From contig JADANN010000122.1 in assembly GCA_018806985.1 (NCBI GenBank), positions 602,501-666,500 of the forward strand: a stretch of DNA of 64,000 bases, read 5' to 3'. Source of the DNA: Angiostrongylus vasorum. Its lineage: Eukaryota; Nematoda; Chromadorea; Rhabditida; Metastrongylidae. Numbering within the stretch: position 1 is the stretch's first letter; each line of letters opens with the position of its first letter. The translations under genes and the position numbers were made by a program. The notes under the pieces are model-generated. The model ran no database searches and had not been told where the DNA came from. It saw nothing but the letters and a program-made list of their open reading frames with translations. Below, one piece after another: positions 42,901-53,801 of this stretch.

Positions 42901-43556
42901 TTTCACTAGTGAAGAAAGTAGGTGGTTTGTTTGCAAACATTTTGGGCTTCAGTACGTCGTTGAAATTTGGCGTACCGTAGAAGTTTGACCACGCACGGAT
43001 GCTGCTGCTTATCCACACCATCGCATTCAGGTGGAGGTGATCCACACCTACCATAACGATCAATCTATAAATTGCAACTGCTTTAATTACAGAACAACCA
43101 TCCAGCAACCATTACTAAGGCTTTCCGGAAGGCTTTAAAACTCGCGTACAACAAAACCTTCACGCACCATCCAAAATAAAAGGAAGCAGATTCATTATTA
43201 TTAAGATAACTCATAATTTGTCGTATATTAACGAAAAAACAAACCTTTAACCCTTTGTTCTGCATGGCATCGATGAAATTCGTGCGCATATTCATAGCGA
43301 AACAGTTCGAAGCAAGCCAGGCCGCCGTTTTTGCACTGTTCTTGGATTTCCAAATCTCATCGAAGTCTATCGATTCTCAAACAAACTATAGATGTAATCA
43401 AGGCTTCCGCAGCTTCTTTTCTGGTTTTTCCATGTAAAGGCAACACTCTGAACTTACGAGTTCTAAACCTACTGTTATATTTTAGTTCGCGGAAGTGACC
43501 GTATGGGTACCAAATATCGGCATCTCTACGAAAGGTCATCGTCCAATTTATGAAGT
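39909..43556 (-). CDS. GT10 alpha-1,3-fucosyltransferase-like, six exons
   Basis: Family GT10 enzymes move fucose from GDP-fucose to N-glycans in the Golgi. Exons: 43458-43556 (FINWTMTFRRDADIWYPYG, the acceptor-side motif), 43245-43366 (EIWKSKNSAKTAAWLASNCF), 42976-43064 (IDRYGRCGSPPPECDG, the vDxYGxCG motif), 42402-42534 (YKFYIALENSNCIDYVTEKF, GDP-fucose site), 42189-42316 (PPTSFIALDDF to KYLMFHSWRS) and 39909-40140 (GFCELCRRLQLNS, ending HHYLRK and a stop). All five junctions agree in phase. The catalytic domain is complete and unbroken. The N-terminal stem and membrane anchor are not identified with certainty; a candidate anchor exon is at 44786-44857. The last intron (2.05 kb) holds two SINEs and an RTE end. 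The donor at 43458 (GTAAGT) was preferred over one 16 bases earlier. Confidence 0.88.
40190..40445 (-). repeat. SINE family B copy in fucosyltransferase intron
   Basis: Minus strand: GTGGGATCGATCCCGGCTCC-like head (complement near 40390), core CCGGGTCGGCAAATTGGTAG with ACTTCTCTGGGAGGAT, and body to TTGATCAAGGCCGAGAG. Confidence 0.75.
40490..41030 (+). mobile_element. RTE-alpha LINE 3' end
   Basis: Encodes the C-terminal region of the LINE polyprotein: LPALCYAAETWVD, then after one in-frame TGA, WAGHIMRITADRWTKRTVEW, GRPPTRWADVF and KERNEWHMCWDPYNS. It ends GTGCTGGGATCCGTACAATT, GTGAAGACGGACCGTCC and (AAGT)n. The element is 5'-truncated, as usual for target-primed insertion. Confidence 0.75.
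41035..41245 (+). repeat. SINE family B copy, diverged
   Basis: GTGGTCATTGGGGTTTGATC (B box area), ACATCGGCAGGTCACCGCAT, GGCCTGATATGCATTTCCCA and GAGGTTGATCAACCCCGAG follow the family order. Confidence 0.6.
41246..41984. other. Fucosyltransferase intron, nothing identified
   Basis: Intronic sequence between exons 42189-42316 and 39909-40140. No exon or repeat recognised. Confidence 0.4.
41985..42090 (+). mobile_element. PLE end relic
   Basis: CAATTTGACCTTTTCAGG followed by TTGAAGAAGGCGAAACCGCT and GAAGCGCCTCAGCC: a degraded terminal motif. The same leader (CAATTTGACCTTTCCAGG) precedes the motif at 44540. Confidence 0.5.
42610..42880 (+). repeat. SINE family B copy in fucosyltransferase intron
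   Basis: GTATGTGGCGCAGTGGTCGG (A box), then the core GGCTCAGCGAATTGGTAACA and GACTTATCTGGGAAGAT, and body to GGGATTGATCAACGCCGAG. Confidence 0.8.
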
Positions 43557-44159
43557 CTGAAAAAAGAACTAATAGATGGGAGAAGAAGTGTTACAATTAC
43601 AAAGCATTTCGCCATTGTACATTAATCCGCAAAGTTTCAAAAATGTATGGGAATTCGCAGTTTTTCTTCATGAGCAAACACGGTGTGGCTATTAAAGCAT
43701 TTATTAGTCCACAATAGGTGACCTGTCGGCAGTGTCGTCTGACCGTAGAGTGGTCAAATTGACACGCAACCCACTCAGTCAACCAGTTTCATAACCTCAC
43801 CAGGTAAAACACAATACTTAAATCTGCATCGAAATGAGGGATCGTCATTTTATAACTTTGCTTAAAGATGGCCGGTCTAGGGAATTCGGCAAAAAATGAT
43901 TGAATCACCACCGAATACTCGAAGACATCAGGTAGTTCGCAACCATCTGCGTGACCATGCACAACACAAAAATGCATAATATGCCCTAAGGGTAGACAAG
44001 GTGATAGCCTGAGCTTGCTGGGATACAATTCATCTGGTTTCGTGTAAAATTTGCGAGGACAAATACTTTGCCGATGCTGACAGACCACTCTGTCTCCATA
44101 TAAAAAATGCACGTAGAAGATAAGATTAAAATTAAACCAAATATTCCAGAGCATAGAGA

Positions 44160-44600
44160 GCACTGTGACGTAACGGAGAAGATTTTGAAGAAAGTATGGG
44201 CTCTTAAAACTTTTGAAGCGTCTCGGATAAATTCAAAAAATCCACAGATTATGAAGAAGCAAGGACGAGAGTCCTGTGGTCACGTGTGACCTAGTCTCCA
44301 CATCTCAGGCCGACTTTTTGACCTCAACTAGGTACATTGCTCACTCATGTAGGACTCTGTGGTGATAGTCTTCACCAAAGAACTGAAGTGATGACGAGGA
44401 ACAAAATATGTTTATTGTTGTGTTTAGAGGGGTTTATAAGAGCGTTTTTTATGCTAATGAAATTTTAGCTATTACGTTTCATGTGCTGAGGTTACCAAAG
44501 TATTGGTTGACTAGGTTGCTCGCCAATTTGACCTTTCCAGGCTCCGAAGAAGATGAAACCGCTGAAACGTCAACTATTGTGAATAAATAGTACATAATAA
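44160..44600 (+). mobile_element. PLE 3' fragment
   Basis: Plus strand: CTTTTGAAGCGTCTCGGATA, AATTCAAAAAATCCACAGAT, GGTCACGTGTGACC, then the leader CAATTTGACCTTTCCAGGCT and terminal motif at 44540-44575 (GGCT, CCGAAGA, GAAACGTC, AACT), ending GTGAATAAATAG. Confidence 0.65.
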
Positions 44601-44785
44601 GAACCTCGGAGAAAAGTTTGCTCATGGAGAAAACAGTAAATTACTGACTAGTGCCGAAGTTAAAAGAAAGTCCATCTTCGGATTTGTACGGGCTTTGGGA
44701 TAATTTAATCGAGCTATCGCCGTTTATTAGTTCATGTAGAAATAGGGTTTTCAAAACAAAGAAAATGTTATGAAAGGCAGCTTAC

Positions 44786-44857
44786 CATACTCACAAGACT
44801 CACGGCGACCATAAAGAACAAAAACAGCAAAGAAGTAACCACTTGTTTTATGTGAAA
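44786..44857 (-). other. Candidate signal-anchor exon upstream of fucosyltransferase
   Basis: Minus strand, after CCCGCGCAG and before a GTAAGC donor, a frame encodes FHIKQVVTSLLFLFFMVAVS then LVSM: a basic residue followed by a 19-residue hydrophobic stretch, as in type II Golgi enzymes. No in-frame start precedes it and the exon to 43556 in between is not found, so the link is only a guess. Confidence 0.25.
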
Positions 44858-45149
44858 CAAACCTGCGCGGGTACTTTCATTCGTAACGTTTGTAGGCTTC
44901 GAGAATGTGGTCACGTGAAATGATCTTGAGGAAACGAAATGGCCTTTCTTCCCGCCCGTTTACGTTTTCTACTTCCTTGCATGCCCCGTTATTATACTCG
45001 CCCACCAATAAATTCTTTTCTCTACAGTGTGATCGCTTTATGATTTCATAAGACGAAGAGCATAAATGGAGGGTTCGGTCTTGATCGGTCCCTTAGTGGT
45101 GCAACACGCAAACGGCTTCATTGTGCATCGTAAAGAGAATCAGCAAATA

Positions 45150-45345
45150 TTCTTCACAGATAACGACTTCAGATAGCCTGTGCATCTATCATAGCCAGTG
45201 CTTTTATCCTCCTAGACTAGTACGAAGCCATGGATCCCAGAGGATGGAGAATTTGGTTTGTTCAGTGGGCAACGGACTAGGTGTCGCGTGTGTGGGTAGA
45301 GCGCCTCTTCCTAGTGCACTACACGCATCCTCTGTGATGTTATAC
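45150..45345 (-). repeat. SINE family B, diverged
   Basis: Minus strand: TAGTGCACTAGGAAGAGGCG, CTACCCACACACGCGACACC, then core-like CTCTGGGATCCATGGCTTCG and TACTAGTCTAGGAGGAT. Confidence 0.5.
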
Positions 45346-45564
45346 CATAAGTAGATTCAATGCTAGACAACAGAAGCGAGACGTGTTCTAAAAGAAACAT
45401 GTATGAAATGCGGTATGCCATATACGATTTTACTCGACAATTGATACGTAGGATAAATCTTGCGTTTCGGGATATAAACCTAGTGCATGAGAGTTCACCT
45501 TCAGTCGTGAATAAGGAGGACTCGACAGCGAAAGCACCTTTCTTATTTCTATATAGCTCCATCG

Positions 45565-45830
45565 ACGCCTTTGGCGCAGTGGTCGGAGGAGCCCTGCAAC
45601 GCACATGGGATGGATCCCTACGCCCAAGGCTCACTAAGCCTTCCATCTCTCCGGGGTCGGTGAATTGGTTCTAGACCTGTCTGGGAGAATAACAGCACTG
45701 GCTCGATACAGCAGTGCGCCACCGGGAGTAAAGCCCAAATATGCATTCAATCACCTCCAGCGATGTATAATGAAGCCGAATTTATGGCACATCCCTATGC
45801 AATTGATCAACGCCTTCAGCTTTTTTCCTT
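45565..45830 (+). repeat. SINE family B copy
   Basis: CTTTGGCGCAGTGGTCGGAG (A box), ATGGGATGGATCCCTACGCC (B box), core CCGGGGTCGGTGAATTGGTT and AGACCTGTCTGGGAGAA, body to GCAATTGATCAACGCCTTC. Confidence 0.8.
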
Positions 45831-45977
45831 CTATATAGCTCTATGCTTTGTCATGTGCTGGAAACATTTTTTAAATAACGGTTTGTTTTCACAGCAAATC
45901 TTCGTCATCGGTTACGGCGACTCCCTTTATTGATAGATAGCACTACCCTCTGCAGTATATCAAAAGCACTTTTTCAG

Positions 45978-46129
45978 CACTTTCTTTACTAAGCAGACGT
46001 TTTTGGTGGCTGCAGTTGCCATTCCGCTCATGGGTCCTCCTGTCACATGTAAGATTTGTAGCACCAAAGAAGGAATATTTGGAGGATGTCTACCTCGTTT
46101 TAGTTTCGATTGGTGTCAAAGTCACTTAG
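45978..46129 (+). other. Candidate 3'-terminal exon pair, unknown protein
   Basis: Acceptor TTTTTCAG, exon 45978-46048 encoding TFFTKQTFLVAAVAIPLMGP then PVT, donor GTAAGA, 55-base intron, acceptor CGTTTTAG, then SIGVKVT and TAG at 46127. The hydrophobic segment and nematode-size intron are suggestive, but no upstream exon joins in phase. Confidence 0.3.
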
Positions 46130-46399
46130 AAATCAGGTTACTTAGAAACTTCCATCAGCATCATATACGAGAATCTCCAGCAGTTATTCTGCCTTCAACT
46201 CACTTAGTATTACCGAATTAACAATTCTCGTAGGATTCATTGAAGCGATTTTTTTTGATAAGATCACCACTCCCAGAATGTAACTAACTATAACTGGCGA
46301 TAACATCAAACCGAAGAGTTGTTGCAACACCTCTATCAACTGTATCACTTGTAGTCCTGTTGACTGTCGAGTGCACCGAGCGAGAGCCATTAAGACTTC

Positions 46400-48360
46400 C
46401 ATTTTTCCCTGTCGCCCCCAAGAGTAGTCCAGTGGGCCACGCTAGTTTTAGGGACTCACCAAGAATCATATGCTTCTTCTAGGCTTTTCGTGAAAAATTC
46501 TCTCCATCAGGTCGGTACTCTACCTGCAGTATGATTAGTCTTCCGAGGAATCTAGTCAATAATAGCTCTGGCCCATTGTTGTCGTTCAAACGCACTACGT
46601 GTTCGTCCCACCATATCTTCGACTGTTTGGCGTACAGAACGGCATCTTTGAATTTTAATCGTTGGCGCAGGTCGGAGCTTCGGATCCCATTCCTTACTTG
46701 TGTGAAACGGGATACTCCTAGCATCGTCCTTTCGACTGCGCATTCGATAACGTTAAGCGATCTTTCATCCTGCTTATGCAGTGACCAGATTTCTGACGCA
46801 TGCGTTAGGGCAGGAAGGACCGCTGAGTCTAAAAGGTGGGCACGGAGTCGGCTGTTCCTTGTTCTCTTCACTACATCCTCGATGCTCTTGAAAGCTCCCC
46901 AAGCTGCTCGTTTCCTTCTGCTCAGCTCTGGAGCTAAGTCGTTCATCATATTGATTTCCTGACCCAGATAGACACAACTGGAACATTCTGAGATATTCGC
47001 TCCGCTGAGCATGAATGAATGGGGCATGCGAAACCCTATCCGTTCTTCATGAACATCGCCTTTGTGAGATTTAGTCGAAGACCAATGTTTCCGAGGGCTT
47101 TATCAAAGTCGGCAATCATATGTTCCGTTTGGCTAATGTTTGGTGTTATAAGGACGATGTCATCAGCAAAGCAAAGATGGTGTAACTGCCGACAATGGAT
47201 TTCCACTCCCATATTATCCCACACGAATGTTCGCATGACGTTCTGGAGCGTAGCGGTAAAAAATTTTGGTGAAGTGATATCGCCTTGCCTAACTTCTGTT
47301 TTGACGTCAATGTTAATATCGTTGTAGAATGGTGATATCGGTAGAATGGTTGTGAAATTTTTGTACAGCTCACGAAGAATCCTTATGTACTGATTAGGCA
47401 CTCCTTGACTATCAAGGTCTTCCATGATTGCTATCTCAACTGAGTCGAAAGCCTTCTATAAATTGATGAAAGTGAGGCACAGCGGTCTGTTCTACTCTCG
47501 CGATACTTCATTGAGTTTTGCTATCGTGTGGATGTAGTCCGTCGCACTGAATCCTTTTCGAAAACCTGCTTGCTCACATGGCTGTCCTTCCTCCAGTGTT
47601 TTATCAATTCTGTTTAGGATGATTCGAGTGATAAGTTTGCAAACTACAGACAGCAAGTAGGTTGGACCAAACTCGCCTATATTGGGAGGTAACCCTGAAC
47701 AATAGTACGGCCTTGCTAGTCTTTCACTAAGTAGGGATCCTGCATTCAGACAGGTAACGTGTGAACAGCCGTGCCAGAGTGTTTATGAGAACTGGTGGAA
47801 GGTTCTTCGGGTGTTCAGACCTTATTCTGTCAGGACGTGGTGTTGGTCGACTTTTCATTGAGGAAATAGCATATCAGATTTCGGAATGGAGAACCAGTAA
47901 TTCGACATATCCATCTTTCATATGAGGGTACGAGGACATGGCTATTGAAGAGATGCGAGTAGTAACTGTGAATTGACGACTACTTGCATCTCTTGCGATT
48001 CTACGCTGTGTTATCAGCTCGAGTGTTTCTGGAGGCAGACGTCTGTTAGTAACTTTTGAGCTCTCAGCTCTCATAGAGCTAGCTTGAAGATGTTAAATGA
48101 ACTGAATTCCTCGTCGATGTTATCGAGAACGTCATCCTCCTAACAACTGACTAAGGATTTGAATAAATCCTAATTTGTGGTGGTTTCAAATTTAATGGCC
48201 TTCTGTCCTTCCACGAGAAATGAAATCTTGCACGAAAGAAGCGATGGTGTGCTCCCCGTGTGGAATTTTGGGACAACAGTGACATCGGTTTCGCAAAACC
48301 TTCTATTCACTCTTGCATCAGTGCACAAAATCTAGGTGTATGATTTGCTTGGTGAGACAT
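46400..48360 (-). mobile_element. RTE-beta LINE, 5'-truncated copy
   Basis: Minus strand. The endonuclease end (VPKFHTGS) lies near 48270, then KVTNRRLPPETLELITQRRI. RT: GVPNQYIRILRELYKNFTTI, VRQGDITSPKFFTATLQNVM, and the catalytic box LHHLCFADDIVLITPNISQ is intact here. Next are GLRLNLTKAMFMKNG, ISECSSCVYLGQEINMMNDL and ALTHASEIWSLHKQ. Frameshifts near 47030 and 47430. Closely related to 32086-34920. Confidence 0.8.
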
Positions 48361-49290
48361 CGAAAGTGGTATTGTCATAAAAAGCAGAACTTTATGTTGG
48401 TGAAAAGGAGAAGCTCACAGTGGTAAAATGAAATTTCAAGAACAATGGTATGCTGATGAGTAGCGCACCGAAGAAGTGTGCTCTGGCGGAGTGCTCAGCA
48501 AAAAACCTGAGTGGTTACCTTCTATCAATCTTTCTCGATTGTCTTGCAAAGTACGAAAATGAATTTGAGTTCCACTAAAATAACAATGCTTTTCTGAGTA
48601 GAAACGAACAAATTCTTAAAAAATTTTTTTTCAACCATGTATTTTTTTATTTTTTAATAAAAGTTTTTGACGCGACATGTTTCTTGTCGTGGCTGGTGCA
48701 CAGTTATTGAGAAAAACTTTCAACTGACGCGGTCCTGGCTTGAAATAGTCGTTCGTTGGGCTTTCGAGACTCCACAGGATGTGAGGTCTTGAAGGGTTTC
48801 GTGCTAGTGGAACGGCTTCCGATGAAAAGTCAGCATTATGAAAAAAGAATTGCGTCAGAAATATTGAGATCAGCTGGGTTGCTAGAAATCCGGCAAAATC
48901 CCTGAATGTTCTTTTTTATAAACTTATTAATGACACTAATTTTTATTTGGTGGTAATAAATTGAACTGTACAGAAAAAATTGCAACTTCGTTTTTCTTCT
49001 CAAAAACAGCCCACTTCCTTAAAAATTTCTTATTAATATTATGTCGTCTTCTGGAATTTGCTGTTGCTCGGCTTACCGCAGTCGATCGACATTTAGAGAG
49101 AAAACGTTCCGTCGTTATTTCCATACCAAAGAATCTAGTTGCTGCGTAAATCACCACTTTCTGAAAGTATCCTTCTACACTTCTCTCTTAACGGTAAAAA
49201 AGTATAAAATACTCGGTGCATAACTATTCATTAGGGATGCCCACTAAACATCGCTGAGGTGAATGAATAAACAAATTTCGTTTAGAGAGG
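48361..49290. other. No gene assigned
   Basis: On the minus strand a short segment TRFFGMEITTERFLSKCRST is bounded by GCAG (near 49150) and GTAAGC (near 49075), but it is isolated and unassigned. Confidence 0.3.
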
Positions 49291-49299
49291 ACTTGGAGG

Positions 49300-49800
49300 G
49301 GAGTGCCGATGTATTAAATCAGCGTCTTTATGCTCTCCGACAAGTCTGGTCCCAATATATGGACCGCAGAGATTTGCAGTGGGCAGCAGATTGATCCAAA
49401 AACCAATGCCTACTCCAGATGAGTAGAACAGAAAGCGCCGAAATAGCATTATTTGCTTCAAATAGGCTTTCCCAATAAAATGGTATTTAAACGTCAGAAT
49501 TTCGACATAATTAGTGGAAAAATATCAATTGGAGGACCTTTTTTGGATTCATCATTGTATTTCGGATCAGTTTTCTAGATGAATCCGATAGGAAGACGAT
49601 TTCATGGAATGCGAACCAGCAGAAAACCACAGCAAGTGCTATCGCTACGATTATTATTCGATCCGCATATCGCATATCAGCTGGTAGATGAAAGTCGGGG
49701 AAGGCGACGAGGCAGGATCTGCAATGCAGAGCTCTTCACCTACAGTACTCGTCGCAATCCGCCACACATATTCCGGCACCAATAGAACTCGAGACTACAA
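49300..49800 (-). other. Possible multi-pass membrane protein exons
   Basis: Minus strand: after CATCTACCAG (49690) a frame reads DMRYADRIIIVAIALAVVFC then WFAFHEIVFLSDSSRKLIR. Further on (49300-49480) another reads MLFRRFLFYSSGVGIGFWIN then LLPTANLCGPYIGTRLVGEH, ending SPPSPL and a stop. The first resembles a receptor-type membrane helix (FCWxxFH), but no NPxxY motif follows and the two do not splice cleanly. Confidence 0.3.
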
Positions 49801-50450
49801 AGGAATACTTCGGAAAAAAAAATGCCAACGAGTTATAATTTTGAACAAAATCATACAAACAAAAGTGCTTAGTACACAGGGAAACTGATGGAATTTATTT
49901 TCGGTCGAAGATCACATGTAGCAGAAAATTTATGCCTGAATCAGAAACTAAAACATTGAAAAAAGTGTGCTCGATAAGAAGGTTGTAGAAGGAATCATGC
50001 TCAGAGAAGTCCATCTAAAAGCAGTCAAACGCCCAAATTTTTTCAAATCTTCCAACTAAACAAGATCCGTCAGTTTTTACACAAGAAGCAATTGTTACGA
50101 CTTTCACATGTTTTTATGGTGTATTGTCTGAAACGAAAGCCCTTTTAGGGATCGGAAATTCATGGAATATTGCGGTAAACTAGCACTCATCATCTCCATC
50201 AGTGGAGACGACAGCAGATCACCAAACCACAGCCAAACGCGCGAATACACGCAAGACCGAACACCTTTATAGATGGCCATTGTAGGATAGCGAGACGAGT
50301 GGAAAAAAGGGCAAGAACCCAGCATGAGTATTATATAAGTACCATATTTTGTAGAACGCTTACCATATAGAGTGGTAATGACATTCCATTAATTTTGCTA
50401 CTATTTTATTGACATTATTAATTTAGTATTTTCCCTGATATAATATTTAC
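49801..50450. other. No gene or repeat identified
   Basis: Nothing supportable on either strand. Confidence 0.35.
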
Positions 50451-50454
50451 GTAG

Positions 50455-50623
50455 AGGGAGAGGTAGCGCAGTGATCAGCAAGGTGCTTTTCAACTCCCTG
50501 CTAACGCCCTCCTCCACGTGTAAATGCTTTAGCTCGGCCATGCGAAATGTTCGGAGACCTCTGCAGGGGAAGAATGTGAGGATAACTGCTCGAATGTAGA
50601 AGTGCTGGGATAGGCACAGTAGA
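50455..50623 (+). repeat. SINE family A-like copy, abutting the LTR element
   Basis: Head GGGAGAGGTAGCGCAGTGAT, shortened body, and end AGTGCTGGGATAGGCACAGT AGA. The BEL/Pao left LTR starts immediately after, inside the SINE end block, so the LTR element integrated into it. Confidence 0.65.
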
Positions 50624-51124
50624 TGTGCTAGTTGGCCAGTAGAACATAGAGTAGCAGTTCTTCCGATTTGTCCTCAGTCTGCCATCTGCAAGTGGAATGC
50701 TCCACACTTTGCGTAACTTTGCCATGAGGAACTTTTCTCGTGGCCGCCTGAACAACCTCGAGTTTGGGTTAAAACAGTTTATAGCAGTAATAACAATGCA
50801 ATTACAACAATATGAGGATATATACGAGCGAGGCACTTTTATGCACGGGAGCACTGGGATGCGGAGATGCTGGAGCACTAGGATACAGAGACTACGCACA
50901 TAACACATAAATACCACACACACACACCCACACCCACCCACCCAGCATGAGTCTGGAAAAGAGCTGTTCGTATTCGTTCTGTAATGGGGGGGTGGTCTAA
51001 AGACAGTGCTCAGAGAGAAGTCCTGAAACCTTCTCAGCTAGTACAACCTAGTACAGCTACTTGCACAGAGGGTTCGTGGAGTCTTTACAGTATCTCATGC
51101 AAAAAGTAAATGTGAAAAAGTGCA
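50624..51124 (-). repeat. 3' LTR of BEL/Pao element
   Basis: Partner of 55925-56418, about 500 bases. Contains a CA-rich microsatellite at 50915-50945 (CACACACACACCCACACCC) expanded relative to the other LTR. Confidence 0.8.
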
Positions 51125-51149
51125 CCTGAGGTTAAAGCTGAGGTTGTAG

Positions 51150-51445
51150 TTGAAACCACAATGTTTTGCTTTTTTATTTTCTGCCTACTATAATTTTTAC
51201 GGTAGGTGATTGCTGATGGAACTGATCGATAGAACTAGCTGAGAGATGGGCGAAACGAAGGACCCGCATGGTTTGTTGGTGAATGCGTTAGCTAGCGGTA
51301 AGGATAATAGCGCGTTCGTTCCTCACGGCGGACGCCTACGGTTCGGAGTTTTGTAAATATCTCAGCATTGTTGTGATTGTATTTTTGCGTAATACCCTGT
51401 CGTAAAGTTGTAGTAGAGAGAAAATAAAAAAGTAAAACATTATTC
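51150..51445 (+). repeat. SINE family E copy nested in the LTR element
   Basis: Plus-oriented: GCGAATGCGTTAGCTAGCGG near the head, GGACGCCTACGGTTCGGAG (B box), TTTTGTAAATATCTCAGCAT and TGTTGTGATTGTATTTTTGC, then an A-rich tail to 51440. Lies between the 3' LTR and the pol remnants. Confidence 0.6.
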
Positions 51446-52139
51446 AAGAAATAGTTACTTCGCTCCTCTTCGCGACTTAAGATAATGGCGCGGAGTGTGG
51501 TTTTAAGCTTGCAATGAACACAGAGTATTTTGTGAAAGAAAGCAAAGTTTGTTATGAGATAAAGAATATGCATGCGAAGAGGATAGAAGTGGGAACGATC
51601 ATCAGCTTATGGAGGTGTTTTGCTGCCACTCGTGCGAAGACGTGCTGCAACGTTGGAGGAACTCTCTTCTGGCCTGTTTCTGCATTGATTGTCGTAGTTG
51701 TACGTTTTACACCAAGGTAAAGAGTAGAATGCAGCATGTGTGCAAAATAGAGTAGAATTGAGTAGTTGTAATAAAATATAGTGCACGAGAATAGTACTAA
51801 TGATCATTTATGAAGAGGATAAAGTGTGTGCTTCTGAGGTCGGAGGTTACATTTTGGTTTTTCGTTTGGAGGATCTTTTATGTTTCCTACTATACACTGT
51901 GTTTGTGGTGGAAGATCATGCCTTGCCTAATTCAGTTGTTGTCCTTCGGAGGTTACAACGGTGAGTATAGTGGTGTAGTTCTCGAGCTCGCTCTTATTGG
52001 GCGTTGGCGTGAATAGGTTGGCGTTCTGGTGGTTTAATAGTTGTTTGATGAGTTTAGGTCCTTTCCACTACCCCCTGGTTTTCTAGCTCGTATTTGCTGA
52101 CTCCTCTAGTAGCACAGCCTGCCTGATTGTGGTCACTAT

Positions 52140-53480
52140 CTATGTGACCGAATTGGATTGGTGTAGGGTAGATCTTCCACTATTTGTCGCATTTTCTTTG
52201 CCGTATTTTTTAGTAGTGTTCCCTGTGTGTTCGCAATTTTTCTGAAATCTTATCCAGCTAGGAGCTATCTCGGATTCTGAGAAGCTTATTATATCCGAGA
52301 TGATGGTGTGGCTTTTTAAGGCTTCATGAATAGACTGAGCCAAGCGCGTTGCCATTGTTAACTCATTTAATTCGAGTTTTGGTATGGAAGGGTTATCCTT
52401 TAGCAAAGGTAGCCTGGACTTTCTCATGAGTAGTTGTGATTCATTGTTTGAGACAATGTATGCACAAGTGCCTATGCACTGCTTGCTTGCTTCTGCGAAA
52501 AGAACTTGTTTGGCTGGGACACCGATTAAGAAGATTTCTCGTGGAACATTGGCTTCAAATCTATTGGGGTAATTTTCTATCTTGCTCCATTGCTCTTGGT
52601 GTCCGTTTGAAAGTTATAAAACTCATGTGTACTCCTAGTTCCATAAATGTTGGAGGAACAACTTTCCTTTTAGGATAAGTGGGATGATCCATTCCATGGA
52701 ATCGTAAATAGAAGCTGTCTGCTCGACGATTGCTCGTTTAGTCAGTTCCTGTTTTTCGGGATATTGGTATGAGACAAGGAGTTTGTCTTCCTGATAATCC
52801 CATGTTATTGCCAAAATTTTTTTTAGGTAGTGTTTCTTGATAAATTCTCTCGAAAAATTTGTTTTATAAGTTGTTGGTCGTTGGTAAGAAATTTGCGGAG
52901 ATTCATACTCAAATCGTGGAATATTTGTTTCGATTGTCTATTTATCCTAAATGCTTCATGTACTGATGTGGCTGTGAGGATGACGTTGTCCACATTTGTG
53001 TTATTTGCGAGATCTTTGATCAACTTTTTGGTAATTTGGACAGTTGCTTAAATGATTCTTGATTGTTGCTGCCAAGAAGAAAGGCGAGTAGCTCAACCTA
53101 AAGGTAACGCGTGTACATCTGTAGGTGACCATATTCTCTTGTTTGAAAGGTTTTGAGATGTCGCGCATCCAAAGGAATCGTGTGGCTTCTCTATTTTGTT
53201 CTAGTAATCGTATTTACAGAAAGGCCTTTTCAACATCGCTAATTAACGCAATGTCGCCAAAGCGGAATCAAAGCAGAATATCGCATATTTGAGGCAGGAA
53301 ATTGGGTCCTTGGTGAAGTACCTCCTTTGTTGACGGAGCCTGTTTTATGTGGGCCGACCCGTCGTAGATGATTCTTATTTCTGTGGTATCTTTGTGTGGC
53401 GTGGACACGGCATGATGCGGGAGAGAACGCATGATGGTCCTTCCGATGGTTTGGACTCGTCAACTTCTTCAATGTTGTTT
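52140..53480 (-). CDS. BEL/Pao RT and RNase H remnants
   Basis: Minus strand. RT start in pieces around 53239-53472 (HHAFSPASCRVHATQRYHRN, corresponding to the HHAV-P...STKxR motif, then the GTSPRTQFPASNMRYSAL strand). Middle: VDNVILTATSVHEAF (just after the catalytic YxDD block, whose second half remains as VDN). RNase H-like region: KDNPSIPKLELNELTMATRL and SDIISFSESEIAPSWI (the WI motif). Frameshifts separate all parts. Confidence 0.75.
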
Positions 53481-53801
53481 TGATTTAATTAACTTGTAAT
53501 TGTTTCAGGGTACTCTTGCTGAATCGTGAGATCTTGTTTAAATTTTTGCGATTACTGATTGTAATCGTTTTATTGCCATGGATTCATTGTCTGTTAACGT
53601 TGTTTCATCGTTCTTCCACATAACGCGCACGTAGTATCTATCTCCTCGCTTTTCTATCGTTTCTTGGATTTGTTACCAGATCGTCATATTTTGTTGTTGT
53701 AACTCTTGTTTATTGGATCCCTTAAATTCGTTATGAGCGAATGACTTGAATCCCCAAGGGTCTGCGATTCGGTTATCTCACAGTAGGTTTGTATGTTCAG
53801 A

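Noticed and set aside
43803..44100. Upstream fucosyltransferase exon (frame with DVFEYSVVIQSFFAEF)
   Set aside because: Open with a possible GTGAGG donor, but no GT10 N-terminal motif (ADAVxFH, ESP) and the phase does not fit 43556.
50501..50941. Minus-strand open frame of 146 codons
   Set aside because: Lies across the SINE and the 3' LTR of the BEL/Pao element; no protein match.
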